From NCBI RefSeq assembly GCF_000716535.1, contig NZ_JNWV01000030.1, positions 46,219-110,218 of the forward strand: 64,000 bases of DNA, given 5' to 3'. A model generated the notes under the pieces. It made no database searches, was not told the DNA's origin, and was given only the letters and a program-made list of their open reading frames with translations. The position numbers and the translations under genes were made by a program. Source of the stretch: Streptomyces flaveolus (GTDB lineage Bacteria > Actinomycetota > Actinomycetes > Streptomycetales > Streptomycetaceae). Within the stretch, counting starts at the first letter, position 1; each line of letters starts with the position of its first letter. Shown here one piece after another: positions 40,102-51,436 of the stretch.

Positions 40102-40530
40102 GCCCGCCACGCCCCCGTCACCCCTGGCGGCAGCCCTGCGCTGCCGCCATTCGCGTACGACCTCCTCGACGTCGTACGGCTTCTTCCCCAGCGGCGGACC
40201 GGGCGGCGGCTTGAACATCATGTCCTTGATCCGGACGTTGACGTCCTCGATGATCTTCCGGGCGATCCGCTCCGAGGGCGCCGCGTACGCCGCCTCCAGC
40301 GCGTCCTCCGCCTCCTTGCGCAGCGCCAGCGCGGGCGGCAGCACGGCCAGCCCTTCACGGACCAACTTCCGCTTGACCCACCACAGTTCGTCGTACGTGG
40401 AGTCGACCTCCGTGGGCAGCGGCGCCCCCGCTCCCGGCAACCGGTCGAACTCCCCCCGCCCCTGGGCGTCGCGGATCTGCTTGTCCACCCAGGACTCGAA
40501 CGGGACCCCCGGTGGCTTTCGCTCGGTCAT
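40090..40530 (-). CDS. DUF1992 (DnaJC28-type) protein
   Basis: The protein is 146 residues with the family signature E-S-W-V-D-K-Q-I-R-D-A-Q-G-R-G-E-F-D-R-L-P-G-A-G near the start. Further conserved parts are D-E-L-W-W-V-K-R-K-L-V-R-E-G-L and D-V-N-x-R-I-x-x-x-M-F-K. DUF1992 proteins relate to the C-terminal domain of DnaJ homologue subfamily C member 28. Function is not established; co-chaperone-like roles have been proposed. The end overlaps the previous gene on the other strand by 12 bp. Confidence 0.87.
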   Translation of the reverse strand: MTERKPPGVPFESWVDKQIRDAQGRGEFDRLPGAGAPLPTEVDSTYDELWWVKRKLVREGLAVLPPALALRKEAEDALEAAYAAPSERIARKIIEDVNVRIKDMMFKPPPGPPLGKKPYDVEEVVREWRQRRAAARGDGGVAGSAV

Positions 40531-40641
40531 GAACCCATTGTGCCGGACGCGACCCCGCCGGGCGTTTTATCATTCGGCGGCGGTACGGCACCCCGCCCGC
40601 CGCGCCGAAGCCACCGCACAGGACGTCTCAGGGGGAACCTC

Positions 40642-41034
40642 GTGCTCGAACTCACCATGGCCACCGTCTCCGGGGCGGACGCGGGTGCCACCGCCGGGAT
40701 GACGATGGCCGAGGCGCCCAGCGAGCCCGGCGCCGTGCTGCGGATCGGCCGCGACGGGGCGGTGTGCCGGCTGGTCACCCCCGACGACTGGCTGTTCGTC
40801 TCCCGCGTCCACCTGGAGTTCCTGTGCGGCCCGGACGGTGCCTGGCGGCTGACCTGGCTGCGCGGCTCCCAGCCCGACCCGGCCTCCGAGGTCCGGCTCA
40901 CCGTCGGGGAGTACGCGCAGCCCCTCGGCTACGGCGCGACCGTCCCGCTGCCGCACGGCGGGTCCGGGGAGATCGTCATCCAGGACCGCACCGCGCCGCG
41001 CAGCGTCAACGTCGGCTTCTACCACGACCTCTGA
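40642..41034 (+). CDS. FHA-like domain protein
   Basis: The protein is 130 residues from GTG 40642 with GGGGGAA upstream. The fold signature includes V-L-R-I-G-R-D-G-A-V-C-R-L-V, then D-D-W-L-F-V-S-R-V-H-L-E-F (the S-R-x-H core of FHA domains), and W-R-L-T-W-L-R-G-S-Q. FHA domains bind phosphothreonine peptides and are used in Ser/Thr kinase signalling, which is abundant in Streptomyces. No membrane segment and no second domain are seen. Partner kinase is unknown. Confidence 0.75.
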   Translation: MLELTMATVSGADAGATAGMTMAEAPSEPGAVLRIGRDGAVCRLVTPDDWLFVSRVHLEFLCGPDGAWRLTWLRGSQPDPASEVRLTVGEYAQPLGYGATVPLPHGGSGEIVIQDRTAPRSVNVGFYHDL

Positions 41035-41064
41035 GCCGGTACGAGTGCTCCGCGCCGAGTGGCC

Positions 41065-41736
41065 TCAGCCGAGCACCCGGGCCAGCGCGAACCCGTCGTA
41101 CCCCTTGCTGCCGACCGTCTGGATCGCCGTACCGGTCAACCGGGGGTGGGTGGAGATCAGTTCGAGCGCGGCACGGGTGCCGACCACGTCCGGCTCGGTG
41201 CTGCTCGCGTCGGCCACCCGGCCGCCGCGCACCACGTTGTCCAGGACGATCAGGCTGCCCGCGCGGGTGAGCCGCAGCGCCCACTCCACGTAGTGCGGGT
41301 TGTTGACCTTGTCCGCGTCGATGAACACCAGGTCGAAGGGGGCCGGGTTCTCGTCGGCGAGCTTGGGCAGCGACTCCAGGGCGGGGCCCACCCGCACCTC
41401 CGCGATCCGGTCCAGGCCCGCCCGGGCGATGTTCCGGACGGCCACCTCCGCGTGCTTGGCGCTGTACTCCAGCGAGATCAGCCTGCCGTCCTCGGGCAGC
41501 GCGCGGGCCAGCCAGATCGTGCTGTACCCGGCGAGCGTGCCGATCTCCAGGATGTGCCGGGCGCCCTGCAACTCGGCGAGGAGCTGGAGGAACTTGCCCT
41601 GCGCCGCCGTCACGGCGATGGCGGGCAGCCCGGCGGCATCACTGTCCCGCAGGGCCGCGCGCAGCACCTCGTCGTCCGGTGAGAGCGTGTTGATGAAGTA
41701 GTCGTCGACGTCGTCCCAGACCTGCGACCCGCTCAT
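41065..41736 (-). CDS. SAM-dependent O-methyltransferase (family 3)
   Basis: The protein is 223 residues of the catechol/caffeoyl-CoA O-methyltransferase class. Motif I is H-I-L-E-I-G-T-L-A-G-Y-S-T-I-W-L near residues 59-74. The acidic metal and substrate residues are in F-D-L-V-F-I-D-A-D-K-V-N-N near 129-141 and L-I-V-L-D-N-V-V-R-G-G. It methylates a hydroxyl of an aromatic small molecule, using Mg2+. It is a stand-alone gene and the substrate is unknown. The MFS gene upstream on the same strand ends 108 bp away. Confidence 0.92.
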   Translation of the reverse strand: MSGSQVWDDVDDYFINTLSPDDEVLRAALRDSDAAGLPAIAVTAAQGKFLQLLAELQGARHILEIGTLAGYSTIWLARALPEDGRLISLEYSAKHAEVAVRNIARAGLDRIAEVRVGPALESLPKLADENPAPFDLVFIDADKVNNPHYVEWALRLTRAGSLIVLDNVVRGGRVADASSTEPDVVGTRAALELISTHPRLTGTAIQTVGSKGYDGFALARVLG

Positions 41737-41844
41737 AGCGCCAGCTGCCTTTCCCGAGTGTCCTCCCTCGATGATCGCAGCCGGAGGGCACGGATGGGTA
41801 CGACCGCCCGCGGGTCATGGCGGCGGGACCGCCCCCTGCGGCGC

Positions 41845-43236
41845 TCAGCCGCGCTCCACCGCCGGCGCCGAACCGGGCAGCGGCCGGCCCGCGGACTCCG
41901 ACATCCGCCACACGGCGACACCGCCCACGACAGCCGCGGCCATCATGTAGTAGGCGGGCATCATCATGTTCCCGGTCGCCCCGATCAGCGCGGTCACGAC
42001 CAGCGGAGTCGTACCGCCGAACAGCGACACGGACACGTTGAACCCGATCGACAGGGACCCGTACCGCACGCGCGTCGGGAACAGGGCGGGCAGCGCGGCC
42101 GGCATGGCCGCCGTGAAGCACACCAGGAGCAGACCCAGCGCGCCCATGCCCAGCCCCACGGCGAGCAGGCTGCCCTCGCGGATCAGCAGCAGCGCCGGGA
42201 CGGACAGGAACAGGAAGCCCGCGCAGCCCGCCGCGATCACCGGCCGGCGTCCGACCCGGTCGGTCAGCGCGCCCACGAACGGCTGGACGATCATCATCAG
42301 GGCCATCACACCGAGCACGACCAGCAGCCCGTGCGTCTCGTCGTACTTCAGTTCGCTGGTGAGGTAGCTCGGCATGTACGACAGCAGCATGTAGTCGGTG
42401 ACGTTGAAGACCAGGACCAGGCCCATGCACAGCAGCAGGGACTTCCACTGGCCGGTGACCATCTCGCGCAGCGGCACCTTCGGCCGGGCCGCCTCCGCCT
42501 TCTCGACCTCCGCCGCGAACGCCGGGGTCTCCTCCAGCCGCATCCGCAGATACAGGCCGATGATGCCCATCGGGCCCGCGATCAGGAACGGGATGCGCCA
42601 GCCCCACGAGGTGAGGTCGTCCGAGGACAGCAGGGCGGTCATGAGCGTGACCAGGCCCGCGCCGCCGATGTAGCCGGCGAGCGTGCCGAACTCCAGCCAG
42701 CTTCCGAGGAAGCCGCGCTTCTTGTCCGGCGCGTACTCCGCGATGAACGTCGTCGCGCCCGCGTACTCACCGCCGGTGGAGAAGCCCTGCACCAGGCGGG
42801 CCGCCAGCAGCAGGAGCGGCGCGCCGACGCCGATCGTCGCGTACGACGGGATCAGGCCGATCGCGAACGTACCCGCCGCCATCATGATCATCGTGACGGC
42901 GAGGACCTTCTGCCGGCCCACGCGGTCGCCCAGCGGACCGAAGACCATGCCGCCGAGCGGGCGGACGAGGAAGGCCGCCGCGAAGGCGCCGAACGTCGAC
43001 AGCAACTGCGCGGTCGGGTTGCCGGACGGGAAGAAGACCTTGCCCAGGGTGACGGCGATGTAGCTGTAGACACCGAAGTCGAACCACTCCATCGCGTTGC
43101 CGAGCGCCGCCGCCTTCACGGCGCGCCTGACGAGCGCGGGGTCGGTGACGGTGACGTCGCGGGCGGTACGGGCCTGGGCGGCCCGCCGCGACTTGAGGGG
43201 CGGGGTGACGGCTGAGGCGGTGGTAGCGGTCGCCAA
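41845..43236 (-). CDS. MHS-family MFS symporter (ProP/KgtP type)
   Basis: The protein is 463 residues with 12 helices. Signatures of the metabolite:H+ symporter group are A-A-A-L-G-N-A-M-E-W-F-D-F-G-V-Y-S-Y in TM1, then G-P-L-G-D-R-V-G-R-Q-K-V-L in loop 2-3, and L-V-Q-G-F-S-T-G-G-E-Y-A-G-A-T-T-F in TM4. Members take up dicarboxylates, proline/betaine or alpha-ketoglutarate with protons. The substrate is not predictable. It is divergent from the GT87-PAP2 gene over a 392-bp gap. Confidence 0.9.
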   Translation of the reverse strand: MATATTASAVTPPLKSRRAAQARTARDVTVTDPALVRRAVKAAALGNAMEWFDFGVYSYIAVTLGKVFFPSGNPTAQLLSTFGAFAAAFLVRPLGGMVFGPLGDRVGRQKVLAVTMIMMAAGTFAIGLIPSYATIGVGAPLLLLAARLVQGFSTGGEYAGATTFIAEYAPDKKRGFLGSWLEFGTLAGYIGGAGLVTLMTALLSSDDLTSWGWRIPFLIAGPMGIIGLYLRMRLEETPAFAAEVEKAEAARPKVPLREMVTGQWKSLLLCMGLVLVFNVTDYMLLSYMPSYLTSELKYDETHGLLVVLGVMALMMIVQPFVGALTDRVGRRPVIAAGCAGFLFLSVPALLLIREGSLLAVGLGMGALGLLLVCFTAAMPAALPALFPTRVRYGSLSIGFNVSVSLFGGTTPLVVTALIGATGNMMMPAYYMMAAAVVGGVAVWRMSESAGRPLPGSAPAVERG

Positions 43237-43628
43237 AACGGGGCTCGCCTACCTTTCGACGGGGACAGCGACGGGACCCGGACGGCGACGGTGACGTACG
43301 ACGGGCCGAAAATCGACCATAGGCGGAGTTCCGCCCCTTACGTCCTGCACGCATATCGATGCACAGCGCAGCTAAAGCGCGGATACGCAGGTACGTCTTC
43401 CCCCTCACGCAGTGCCATTCCAGCAGCTCACTGTGATCCTTGTCGCGCCCCCGGCGCGCAACCGGCCACACCCCGGACTATGGTCTTTCGGACAAAAGGA
43501 GACCGACGTCAGGTGAATCGGGGGTTACCTGCGTCCCTCTCCAGGGGGTCTGCGAGTCTCAGAAGGAGCGCAGAGGGGAACCCGGCGCGCACCGCGGCCG
43601 GGACGACGGGGCGGGAGGCCGACGAGGC
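43237..43628. other. Divergent control region with dyad GGCGGAGTTCCGCC
   Basis: This is a 392-bp gap between the MHS symporter and the GT87-PAP2 gene. A 14-bp dyad with 6-bp arms lies at 43322-43335, about 86 bp before the symporter start. The middle (43340-43400) is relatively A+T-rich. No gene was recognised. Confidence 0.45.
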
Positions 43629-45674
43629 GTGGCGAACGTGGAGCACAGCGGGCGACCGGCGGACGTCTTCGGAAGATCGGCGGTCGGGGCGCGGCTGCGC
43701 GCGACCAGGCTCGCGCTGTGGGCGGTGGCCGCGATCCTCGCCGTACGGCAGCTGGCCGTCGTCCTGACCACCCCCAGCGGCGAACGGCTCACCGACCTGG
43801 AGACCTGGGTCGGCCCCGAAGGCGTCCTGCACGTGAACGGCTCGATCTACGACTCGACGCGGTTCACCGGCACCCCCTTCAGCGGCCTGGTCCTCAAACC
43901 GCTGACCCGCTCGGCCGAGGCCGCCCTCGGCTGGGGCTGGACCTTCGGCACCCTGCTGCTCGTCGTCGCCCTCGGCCTGGTCGCCGCCCGCGCGCTGCCC
44001 CAGCCCATCAGCCGGCGCACCTCACTGCTGGCGGCGCCGGTCGCCATCAGCCTGCTCATGCTGTCGCTGCCGGTCCGCAACACCCTGTGGCTCGGGCAGA
44101 CCAGCATCATCCCGGTCCTGCTCGTCCTGCTCGGCTGCTTCACCGTACGCGGGGAACGCGCGAGCGGCCTGTGCGTGGGCCTGGCCGCCGCCCTCCAGCC
44201 GACCGTCCTGCTCTTCGCCCCGCTGCTGTGGTTCACCGGCCGCCGCCGGGCCGCCCTCACCACGGCCGGGACCTTCGCCGCCTGCACCGCGCTCGCCTGG
44301 GCGGCGCTGCCGCACGACTCCCACACCTACTGGGTGCACCACATGGCCGGCGCCGGCCTCGGCGGCAAGGCCGACGCCCTCGCCAACCAGTCCCTGCACG
44401 GCGCCCTGCTCCGCCTCGGCCTGACAGGCCCCTCGGAGATCGCGCTCTTCCTCCTCCTCGGCGCCGGCGTCGCCGCCCTCGCCGTGCGCCGCGCGGTCCG
44501 CTACGCCCACGACGGCCAGCTCCTCCTCGCCGTCGCCGTCACCGGCTGCGCCGCCGTCGCCGTCTCCCCGACCACCTGGCAGCACCAGCTCCTGTGGGTG
44601 CTGCTCGCGGTGGTCGGCCGGGTCGGCAAGCGAGCCTCCGACCGTTACGTCTGGCCGGTCGCGGTCGTCCTCGTCACCACGCTCCCGGCGACGATGATGC
44701 TGCCGCACATGCCGGTGGTCTACCCGCTGCGGGACAACCTGATCCTGCTCGCGGCCCTGGCCGCCGCCACGGCGGTGCCCTTCGTGTCCCGCGCGTCGCC
44801 GTACTACCAGACCCCGATACCGGCGGAGTACGCCCCGCCGGCCCCGGCACGCTTCCGCCGCGTCCCGCTCCTGCCCTTCCTGCGCCGCGTGCTCACCCGC
44901 CCCAACCTCCTCCTGGAACTGCTCCTCCTCCGCGTCACGTACGCGGCCTACCAGCAGGTACGGCTGGCGGCGACCGGCGGCAGCAACTCCGAGGGGCGGG
45001 CCGCGGCCGAGCAGCACGGCCACCTGGTCCTCGACGCCGAACGCTTCCTCCACATCGACATCGAGCACGCGGTCAACCACGCCGTGGTGAAGATCGACTG
45101 GCTGCGGGACTTCTTCGACTTCTACTACGAGTCCTTCCACTTCGTCGTCCCGCTGACCGTCCTCGGCGTCCTGTACTGGCGCCGTCCGGTCGACTACCGC
45201 TGGGCCCGCGCGTCCCTCGGCTTCGCCACGCTGCTCGCCCTGATCGGCTTCTGGCTCTTCCCGCTGGCACCGCCGCGCCTGATGCCCACGCTCGGCATCA
45301 TCGACACCGTCCACGGCGCCCAGGACTTCTCCAAGCCGGACTACGGCACCCTGACCGCCCTCACCAACCAGTACGCGGCGATGCCGTCACTGCACTTCGG
45401 CTGGTCCCTGTGGTGCGGGGTGGTGATCGCGGTGATCGCCCCCAAGTGGTGGATGAAGGCGCTGGGCCTGCTGCACCCGCTCTTCACCGTCTCGGCCATC
45501 GTCGCCACCGGCAACCACTGGGTCCTGGATGCGGTAGGGGGTGCGGTGGTGGTGGCAGCGGGCTTCGCCCTGTCGTACGCCTTCCAGGGACCGCGAGCGA
45601 CGGGGCGGGCGGGGGTCCGGGGAGCCGAGGAGGTCGGGCGTGTGGGGGTCGGGAGTGCCAAGGGGGGCGCTTAA
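43629..45674 (+). CDS. GT87-type glycosyltransferase fused to a PAP2 phosphatase-like domain
   Basis: The protein is 681 residues, taken from GTG 43629 with GGGAGG 10 bp upstream. Residues about 15-400 form a multi-span GT-C enzyme of the GT87/DUF2029 class (polyprenyl-phosphate mannose users). It includes the luminal-loop acidic motif L-T-D-L-E-T-W near residue 54 and W-L-G-Q-T-S-I-I-P. After a cytosolic linker, residues about 440-660 form a PAP2 membrane phosphatase fold with Y-A-A-M-P-S-L-H-F-G-W-S near 583 and N-H-W-V-L-D-A-V-G-G. The fold also resembles inositol-phosphotransferases (AUR1/IPCS). It may act on lipid-linked sugars in the envelope. Confidence 0.85.
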   Translation: MANVEHSGRPADVFGRSAVGARLRATRLALWAVAAILAVRQLAVVLTTPSGERLTDLETWVGPEGVLHVNGSIYDSTRFTGTPFSGLVLKPLTRSAEAALGWGWTFGTLLLVVALGLVAARALPQPISRRTSLLAAPVAISLLMLSLPVRNTLWLGQTSIIPVLLVLLGCFTVRGERASGLCVGLAAALQPTVLLFAPLLWFTGRRRAALTTAGTFAACTALAWAALPHDSHTYWVHHMAGAGLGGKADALANQSLHGALLRLGLTGPSEIALFLLLGAGVAALAVRRAVRYAHDGQLLLAVAVTGCAAVAVSPTTWQHQLLWVLLAVVGRVGKRASDRYVWPVAVVLVTTLPATMMLPHMPVVYPLRDNLILLAALAAATAVPFVSRASPYYQTPIPAEYAPPAPARFRRVPLLPFLRRVLTRPNLLLELLLLRVTYAAYQQVRLAATGGSNSEGRAAAEQHGHLVLDAERFLHIDIEHAVNHAVVKIDWLRDFFDFYYESFHFVVPLTVLGVLYWRRPVDYRWARASLGFATLLALIGFWLFPLAPPRLMPTLGIIDTVHGAQDFSKPDYGTLTALTNQYAAMPSLHFGWSLWCGVVIAVIAPKWWMKALGLLHPLFTVSAIVATGNHWVLDAVGGAVVVAAGFALSYAFQGPRATGRAGVRGAEEVGRVGVGSAKGGA

Positions 45675-45783
45675 AGGGGCGGTCGTGGGGGTGGGTGGCC
45701 GGTGGGAGTGGTTCACATCTGCCAATCACCGGGACCGTGTGACCTGAGGGGCTGAGGGGGCGCAGCGGCAGGAGGATCCCCCC

Positions 45784-48572
<2,789 letters not shown>

Positions 48573-48576
48573 CGGG

Positions 48577-49266
48577 TCATTCCCGGCCCGAGGCCGTCAC
48601 CGCCAGCGCCCCCGACACCAGTGCCGCCAGCAGCAGGGGGATGCCCAGGCCGTGGTGGAGGACCAGCCAGGCGCCCAGGCAGGCGCCGCCGGCCATCGCG
48701 AACACGGAGGCCGCGCGGCGCAGGTTGCGGCGGCTCGTGGCGTCACCGAGGGGGGACTCGGAGGCCAGGCCGGTCAGGGTCATCGTCACGACGGTGGTGG
48801 TGATCAGGTCGGGCACCCGGAACTTGCGGACCGTCGCGGTGCGCAGACCCATCGCGAAGGCCGTGAGGGCGATCAGGGCGTCCCGGGTTCCGGCGGAGTC
48901 CGGCCAGGCGAAGGCCACGGCCGCCGCCACGCCGACCAGCACCGCCTCCACCGCCAGGGCCAGCCGGGCCGAGCGACGGCGGGAACCCCGGCCGTATCGG
49001 CCCGTCACCCGGCCGCCGGCCACCGCGCCCAGCAGGAAGCAGACCAGGGACATGACCGCGTGGCGCACGGAGAAGTCCGGGACTCCGGCCGCGGCGAAGC
49101 CGAGGATGACCACGCTGCCGGTCACGTTGGCCGTGAAGACCCGGCCCAGGCCCAGAAAGCTGACGGCGTCGATCAGACCGCTGACCACGGTCAGCGCCAG
49201 CAGTACGGCCACCAGCCGCAGTCCGCGCGTCTCCGGGTCGCGTACCGGCGGCTTCGGCGTCGTCAT
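48577..49266 (-). CDS. DUF1275 (YoaK-like) membrane protein
   Basis: The protein is 229 residues from the ATG at 49266 with CGGAGG upstream. It has six predicted helices. The family signature is V-S-G-L-I-D-A-V-S-F-L-G-L-G-R-V-F-T-A-N-V-T-G-S-V near residues 24-48, and a repeat-like P-D-L-I-T-T-T-V-V-T-M-T-L-T in the second half. DUF1275 proteins are widespread and unstudied; distant homology to sulfate permease-like half-transporters has been noted. It is convergent with CYP125, 4 bp apart. Confidence 0.87.
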   Translation of the reverse strand: MTTPKPPVRDPETRGLRLVAVLLALTVVSGLIDAVSFLGLGRVFTANVTGSVVILGFAAAGVPDFSVRHAVMSLVCFLLGAVAGGRVTGRYGRGSRRRSARLALAVEAVLVGVAAAVAFAWPDSAGTRDALIALTAFAMGLRTATVRKFRVPDLITTTVVTMTLTGLASESPLGDATSRRNLRRAASVFAMAGGACLGAWLVLHHGLGIPLLLAALVSGALAVTASGRE

Positions 49267-49851
49267 CGTTCCTCCGGAGGGGCAGGAGGTGGAAGAGGGG
49301 TCCACCCGGCGCGCGAAAGAAAGTCCACCCGAGGACGGGGGCCCTCGGATGTCCGGGCGAAGCCTGCGTCCGTGACGTCCGGAACGTGACTCAGGACACG
49401 CGCAACACGGTGGAAAAGCAGCCCGGCCGGCCCATCCGCAAGGGTCCGGCGGCCGCCCTGGGCGTCCTCGCCCAGCGGGTGACGTACCGCACGGTGGACC
49501 CGCTGGGACCTCGGGCTCGTGTCCGGCACGCACGGACATGCCGCACGCGACCCGGACGCGCGACGGCGCCGGCCCGGGCGGCACGAGGGCGAGGCGACCG
49601 CTTGTTCCGGCGACTCCGCCAGCCCACCGGCGGGCACGCGGGCGAGCGCGACACCGGCGTACCGATCGGCAACGTCCGGACATGCGCGCGCACCCTCGCC
49701 CAGCGGAGGGCGAGGGTGCGGGTGCTGGAGGTCGGACCGGTCGACCGCTGCGGGTCGGACCGGGCCGCGTCGGCCGGCATCGCGCGCTGGTTCAGCGGGG
49801 GCGCGGCTCGGCGGGGGTGGCCGGAGGGCCGGTGGCCGGGAGCCGGGTGGC
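49267..49851. other. 585-bp gap; no clear gene, one strong hairpin
   Basis: A GTG-started frame at 49386-49892 (+) begins MTQDTRNTVEKQPGRPIRKG but soon becomes Arg-rich and unlike any family. It may be a gene remnant. The region also carries the hairpin at 49689-49720. No other support for a gene was found. Confidence 0.45.
49689..49720. terminator. 13-bp perfect hairpin
   Basis: CGCACCCTCGCCC (49689-49701) pairs fully with GGGCGAGGGTGCG (49708-49720) around AGCGGA. On the minus strand it is 132 bp after the SLT gene and is its likely terminator. Confidence 0.65.
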
Positions 49852-50265
49852 TCAGTACCAGCCGTTGGCCTGCCAGAAGTTCCAGGCCTTGACCGGGCTG
49901 CCGTAGCGGGAGTTCATGTAGTCCAGGCCCCACTTGATCTGGGTGGCCGGGTTGGTCTTCCAGTCGGCGCCGGCGGTGGACATCTTCGAGGCCGGCAGGG
50001 CCTGGACCAGGCCGTAGGCGCCGGACGAGCTATTGGTGGCGGCGGGGTTCCAGCCACTCTCGTGCTCGACGATCTTGCTGAACGCGGTGAACTGCGCGGC
50101 GTCCGGGATCATCTGGTGCGCGATCGCCTGGGCGGAGGAGGCCGAGGTGGTGGCGGCCTGGGCGGGCGCCGCGGTCAGAGCCATACCGGCGGCGGCAGCG
50201 GCCACGGCGGCGGTGGTGAGGGCCTTCTTCGGGGAAGCGATGCGGCGGATGAAGGAGACGGACAC
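49852..50265 (-). CDS. Secreted lytic transglycosylase-like (SLT) protein
   Basis: The protein is 137 residues. It has a signal peptide (PKKALTTAAVAAAAAGMALT, cleavage near A-P-A-Q-A). The mature part contains the lysozyme-like core: F-S-K-I-V-E-H-E-S-G-W-N-P-A-A-T-N (catalytic Glu near residue 68), then S-S-G-A-Y-G-L-V-Q-A-L-P and A-T-Q-I-K-W-G-L-D-Y-M-N-S-R-Y-G-S-P. This is the compact SLT type of aggregation-promoting and resuscitation-like factors. It should cleave peptidoglycan glycan chains. The long upstream leader contains a structured element and a Crp-like site. Confidence 0.9.
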   Translation of the reverse strand: MSVSFIRRIASPKKALTTAAVAAAAAGMALTAAPAQAATTSASSAQAIAHQMIPDAAQFTAFSKIVEHESGWNPAATNSSSGAYGLVQALPASKMSTAGADWKTNPATQIKWGLDYMNSRYGSPVKAWNFWQANGWY

Positions 50266-50299
50266 GGAGAACCTCTTGCGTCGGGGACGGGGGAGTCGC

Positions 50300-50336
50300 C
50301 CGCATGGGGAGGGCCACGCGGTGTGGCCTCATGCGG
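50300..50336 (-). ncRNA. Structured 5' leader hairpin of the SLT gene
   Basis: CCGCATG...CATGCGG (50300-50306, 50330-50336) encloses a second stem GGCCAC...GTGGCC (50312-50317, 50323-50328). It lies 35-71 bp before the SLT start codon. It is neatly symmetrical and unlikely to be chance. Cell-wall hydrolase genes of Streptomyces often have riboswitch leaders, but I could not match a known class here. Confidence 0.45.
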
Positions 50337-50458
50337 CGGCGCCGCGGCCCGGGTGGGCTCGTGGCGCCTGGCGACGTCGTCCAGAGAAGCAGGCCCGGAA
50401 CCCGTCCGCAATGACCCCTTTTACTAGTTGTGGCCGGATCAGCGGCAAACGTCGGTCG

Positions 50459-50474
50459 TGTGATCTGGGTCGCA
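50459..50474. promoter_or_regulatory. Crp-like site upstream of the SLT gene
   Basis: TGTGATCTGGGTCGCA is T-G-T-G-A-N6-T-C-G-C-A, one base from the CRP/FNR-type dyad T-G-T-G-A-N6-T-C-A-C-A. Streptomyces Crp controls cell-wall lytic genes during germination. Weak single-site evidence. Confidence 0.35.
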
Positions 50475-50599
50475 AAGCGCAGGTCAGAAGGGGTGCACGA
50501 AAGGATGTATCGGACAAATAGGACTACGGCCCCGGGTCGTAGGTGACGTGCGTCATGTGGGGTGCTTCACCGGCTCGTTCACATGCCGGAAACGAATCC

Positions 50600-51436
50600 T
50601 CACCCAGCGGGACCGTCGAATGTGACCGCGGTCTCGAAAGCGGCCCGCCGCGTGGCCCGCCGCAGCGCCCGCAGCACCGCCGGACCGAGGGCGACGGTCA
50701 GCACCACCGTGCACAGCGCCCGGCCCAGGTCCCAGCCGAGCGACGTGGCCAGGCAGTAGGCGACGAAGTGGGCCAGGTTCTCGGCGACCGGGGCATCGCC
50801 GTGGAAGGAGATGTTCGAGGCCGCCGCGTCCAGGAAGGGCCAGCCGGCCAGGTTCATGCACGTGCCGTACGCGAAGGCGGCGAGAAAGCCGTAGCCGGCG
50901 AGCAGCAGCAGCTCGCCCCGACCGCGCAGCCGGACCGGCCCGGGCAGCAGGCCCGCGCCCATCGTGAACCAGCCCATCGACAGCATCTGGAACGGCAGCC
51001 ACGGTCCGACCCCGCCCGTGAGCAGCGCGGACGCGAACATCGTCACCGAGCCCAGCGCGAAGCCGAAGCCCGGGCCGAGCACCCGTCCGCTGAGCACCAT
51101 CAGGAAGAACATGGGCTCCAGCCCCGCCGTACCCGCGCCGATCGGCCGCAGTGCCGCGCCCGTCGCGGCCAGCACGCCCAGCATGGCCACGGCCTTCGGA
51201 CCGAGGTCCGACTCCGAGACCGTCGCCGCGACCACCGCCACCAGCAGCACCAGCAGGCCCGAGAAGAGCCAGGGCGCGTCCTGGGCGTGGGCGTTCAGCT
51301 GGGAGGCGGGCGGGGCGAGGAAGGGCCAGCAGAAGGCGACCACGCCGACCGCGCTGGTCAGCGCCAGCGCGGCGAGCGAGCGGGGGCCGAGACGGACGGC
51401 GCGCGTCCGTGCGGCGGTGCGTGTGCCGTGGCTCAC
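50600..51436 (-). CDS. ECF transporter substrate-binding (S) component, probably for cobalamin
   Basis: The protein is 278 residues from GTG 51436, which overlaps the stop of the ATPase gene (GTGA). It has about six or seven helices. A-A-L-A-L-T-S-A-V-G-V-V-A-F, then L-E-P-M-F-F-L-M-V-L-S-G-R-V-L-G-P-G-F-G-F-A-L-G (typical S-component AxxxA/GxxxG packing helix), and P-F-Q-M-L-S-M-G-W-F-T-M-G-A-G are conserved. It is the last gene of the B12-riboswitch operon, so a vitamin B12-type substrate is likely but not proven. Confidence 0.85.
   Translation of the reverse strand: MSHGTRTAARTRAVRLGPRSLAALALTSAVGVVAFCWPFLAPPASQLNAHAQDAPWLFSGLLVLLVAVVAATVSESDLGPKAVAMLGVLAATGAALRPIGAGTAGLEPMFFLMVLSGRVLGPGFGFALGSVTMFASALLTGGVGPWLPFQMLSMGWFTMGAGLLPGPVRLRGRGELLLLAGYGFLAAFAYGTCMNLAGWPFLDAAASNISFHGDAPVAENLAHFVAYCLATSLGWDLGRALCTVVLTVALGPAVLRALRRATRRAAFETAVTFDGPAG

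Noticed and set aside
49386..49892. 168-codon plus-strand frame beginning MTQDTRNTVEKQPGRP
   Set aside because: Only the first 40 residues look protein-like; the rest is Arg-rich, crosses a strong hairpin and overlaps the SLT gene end, so it is at best a remnant.
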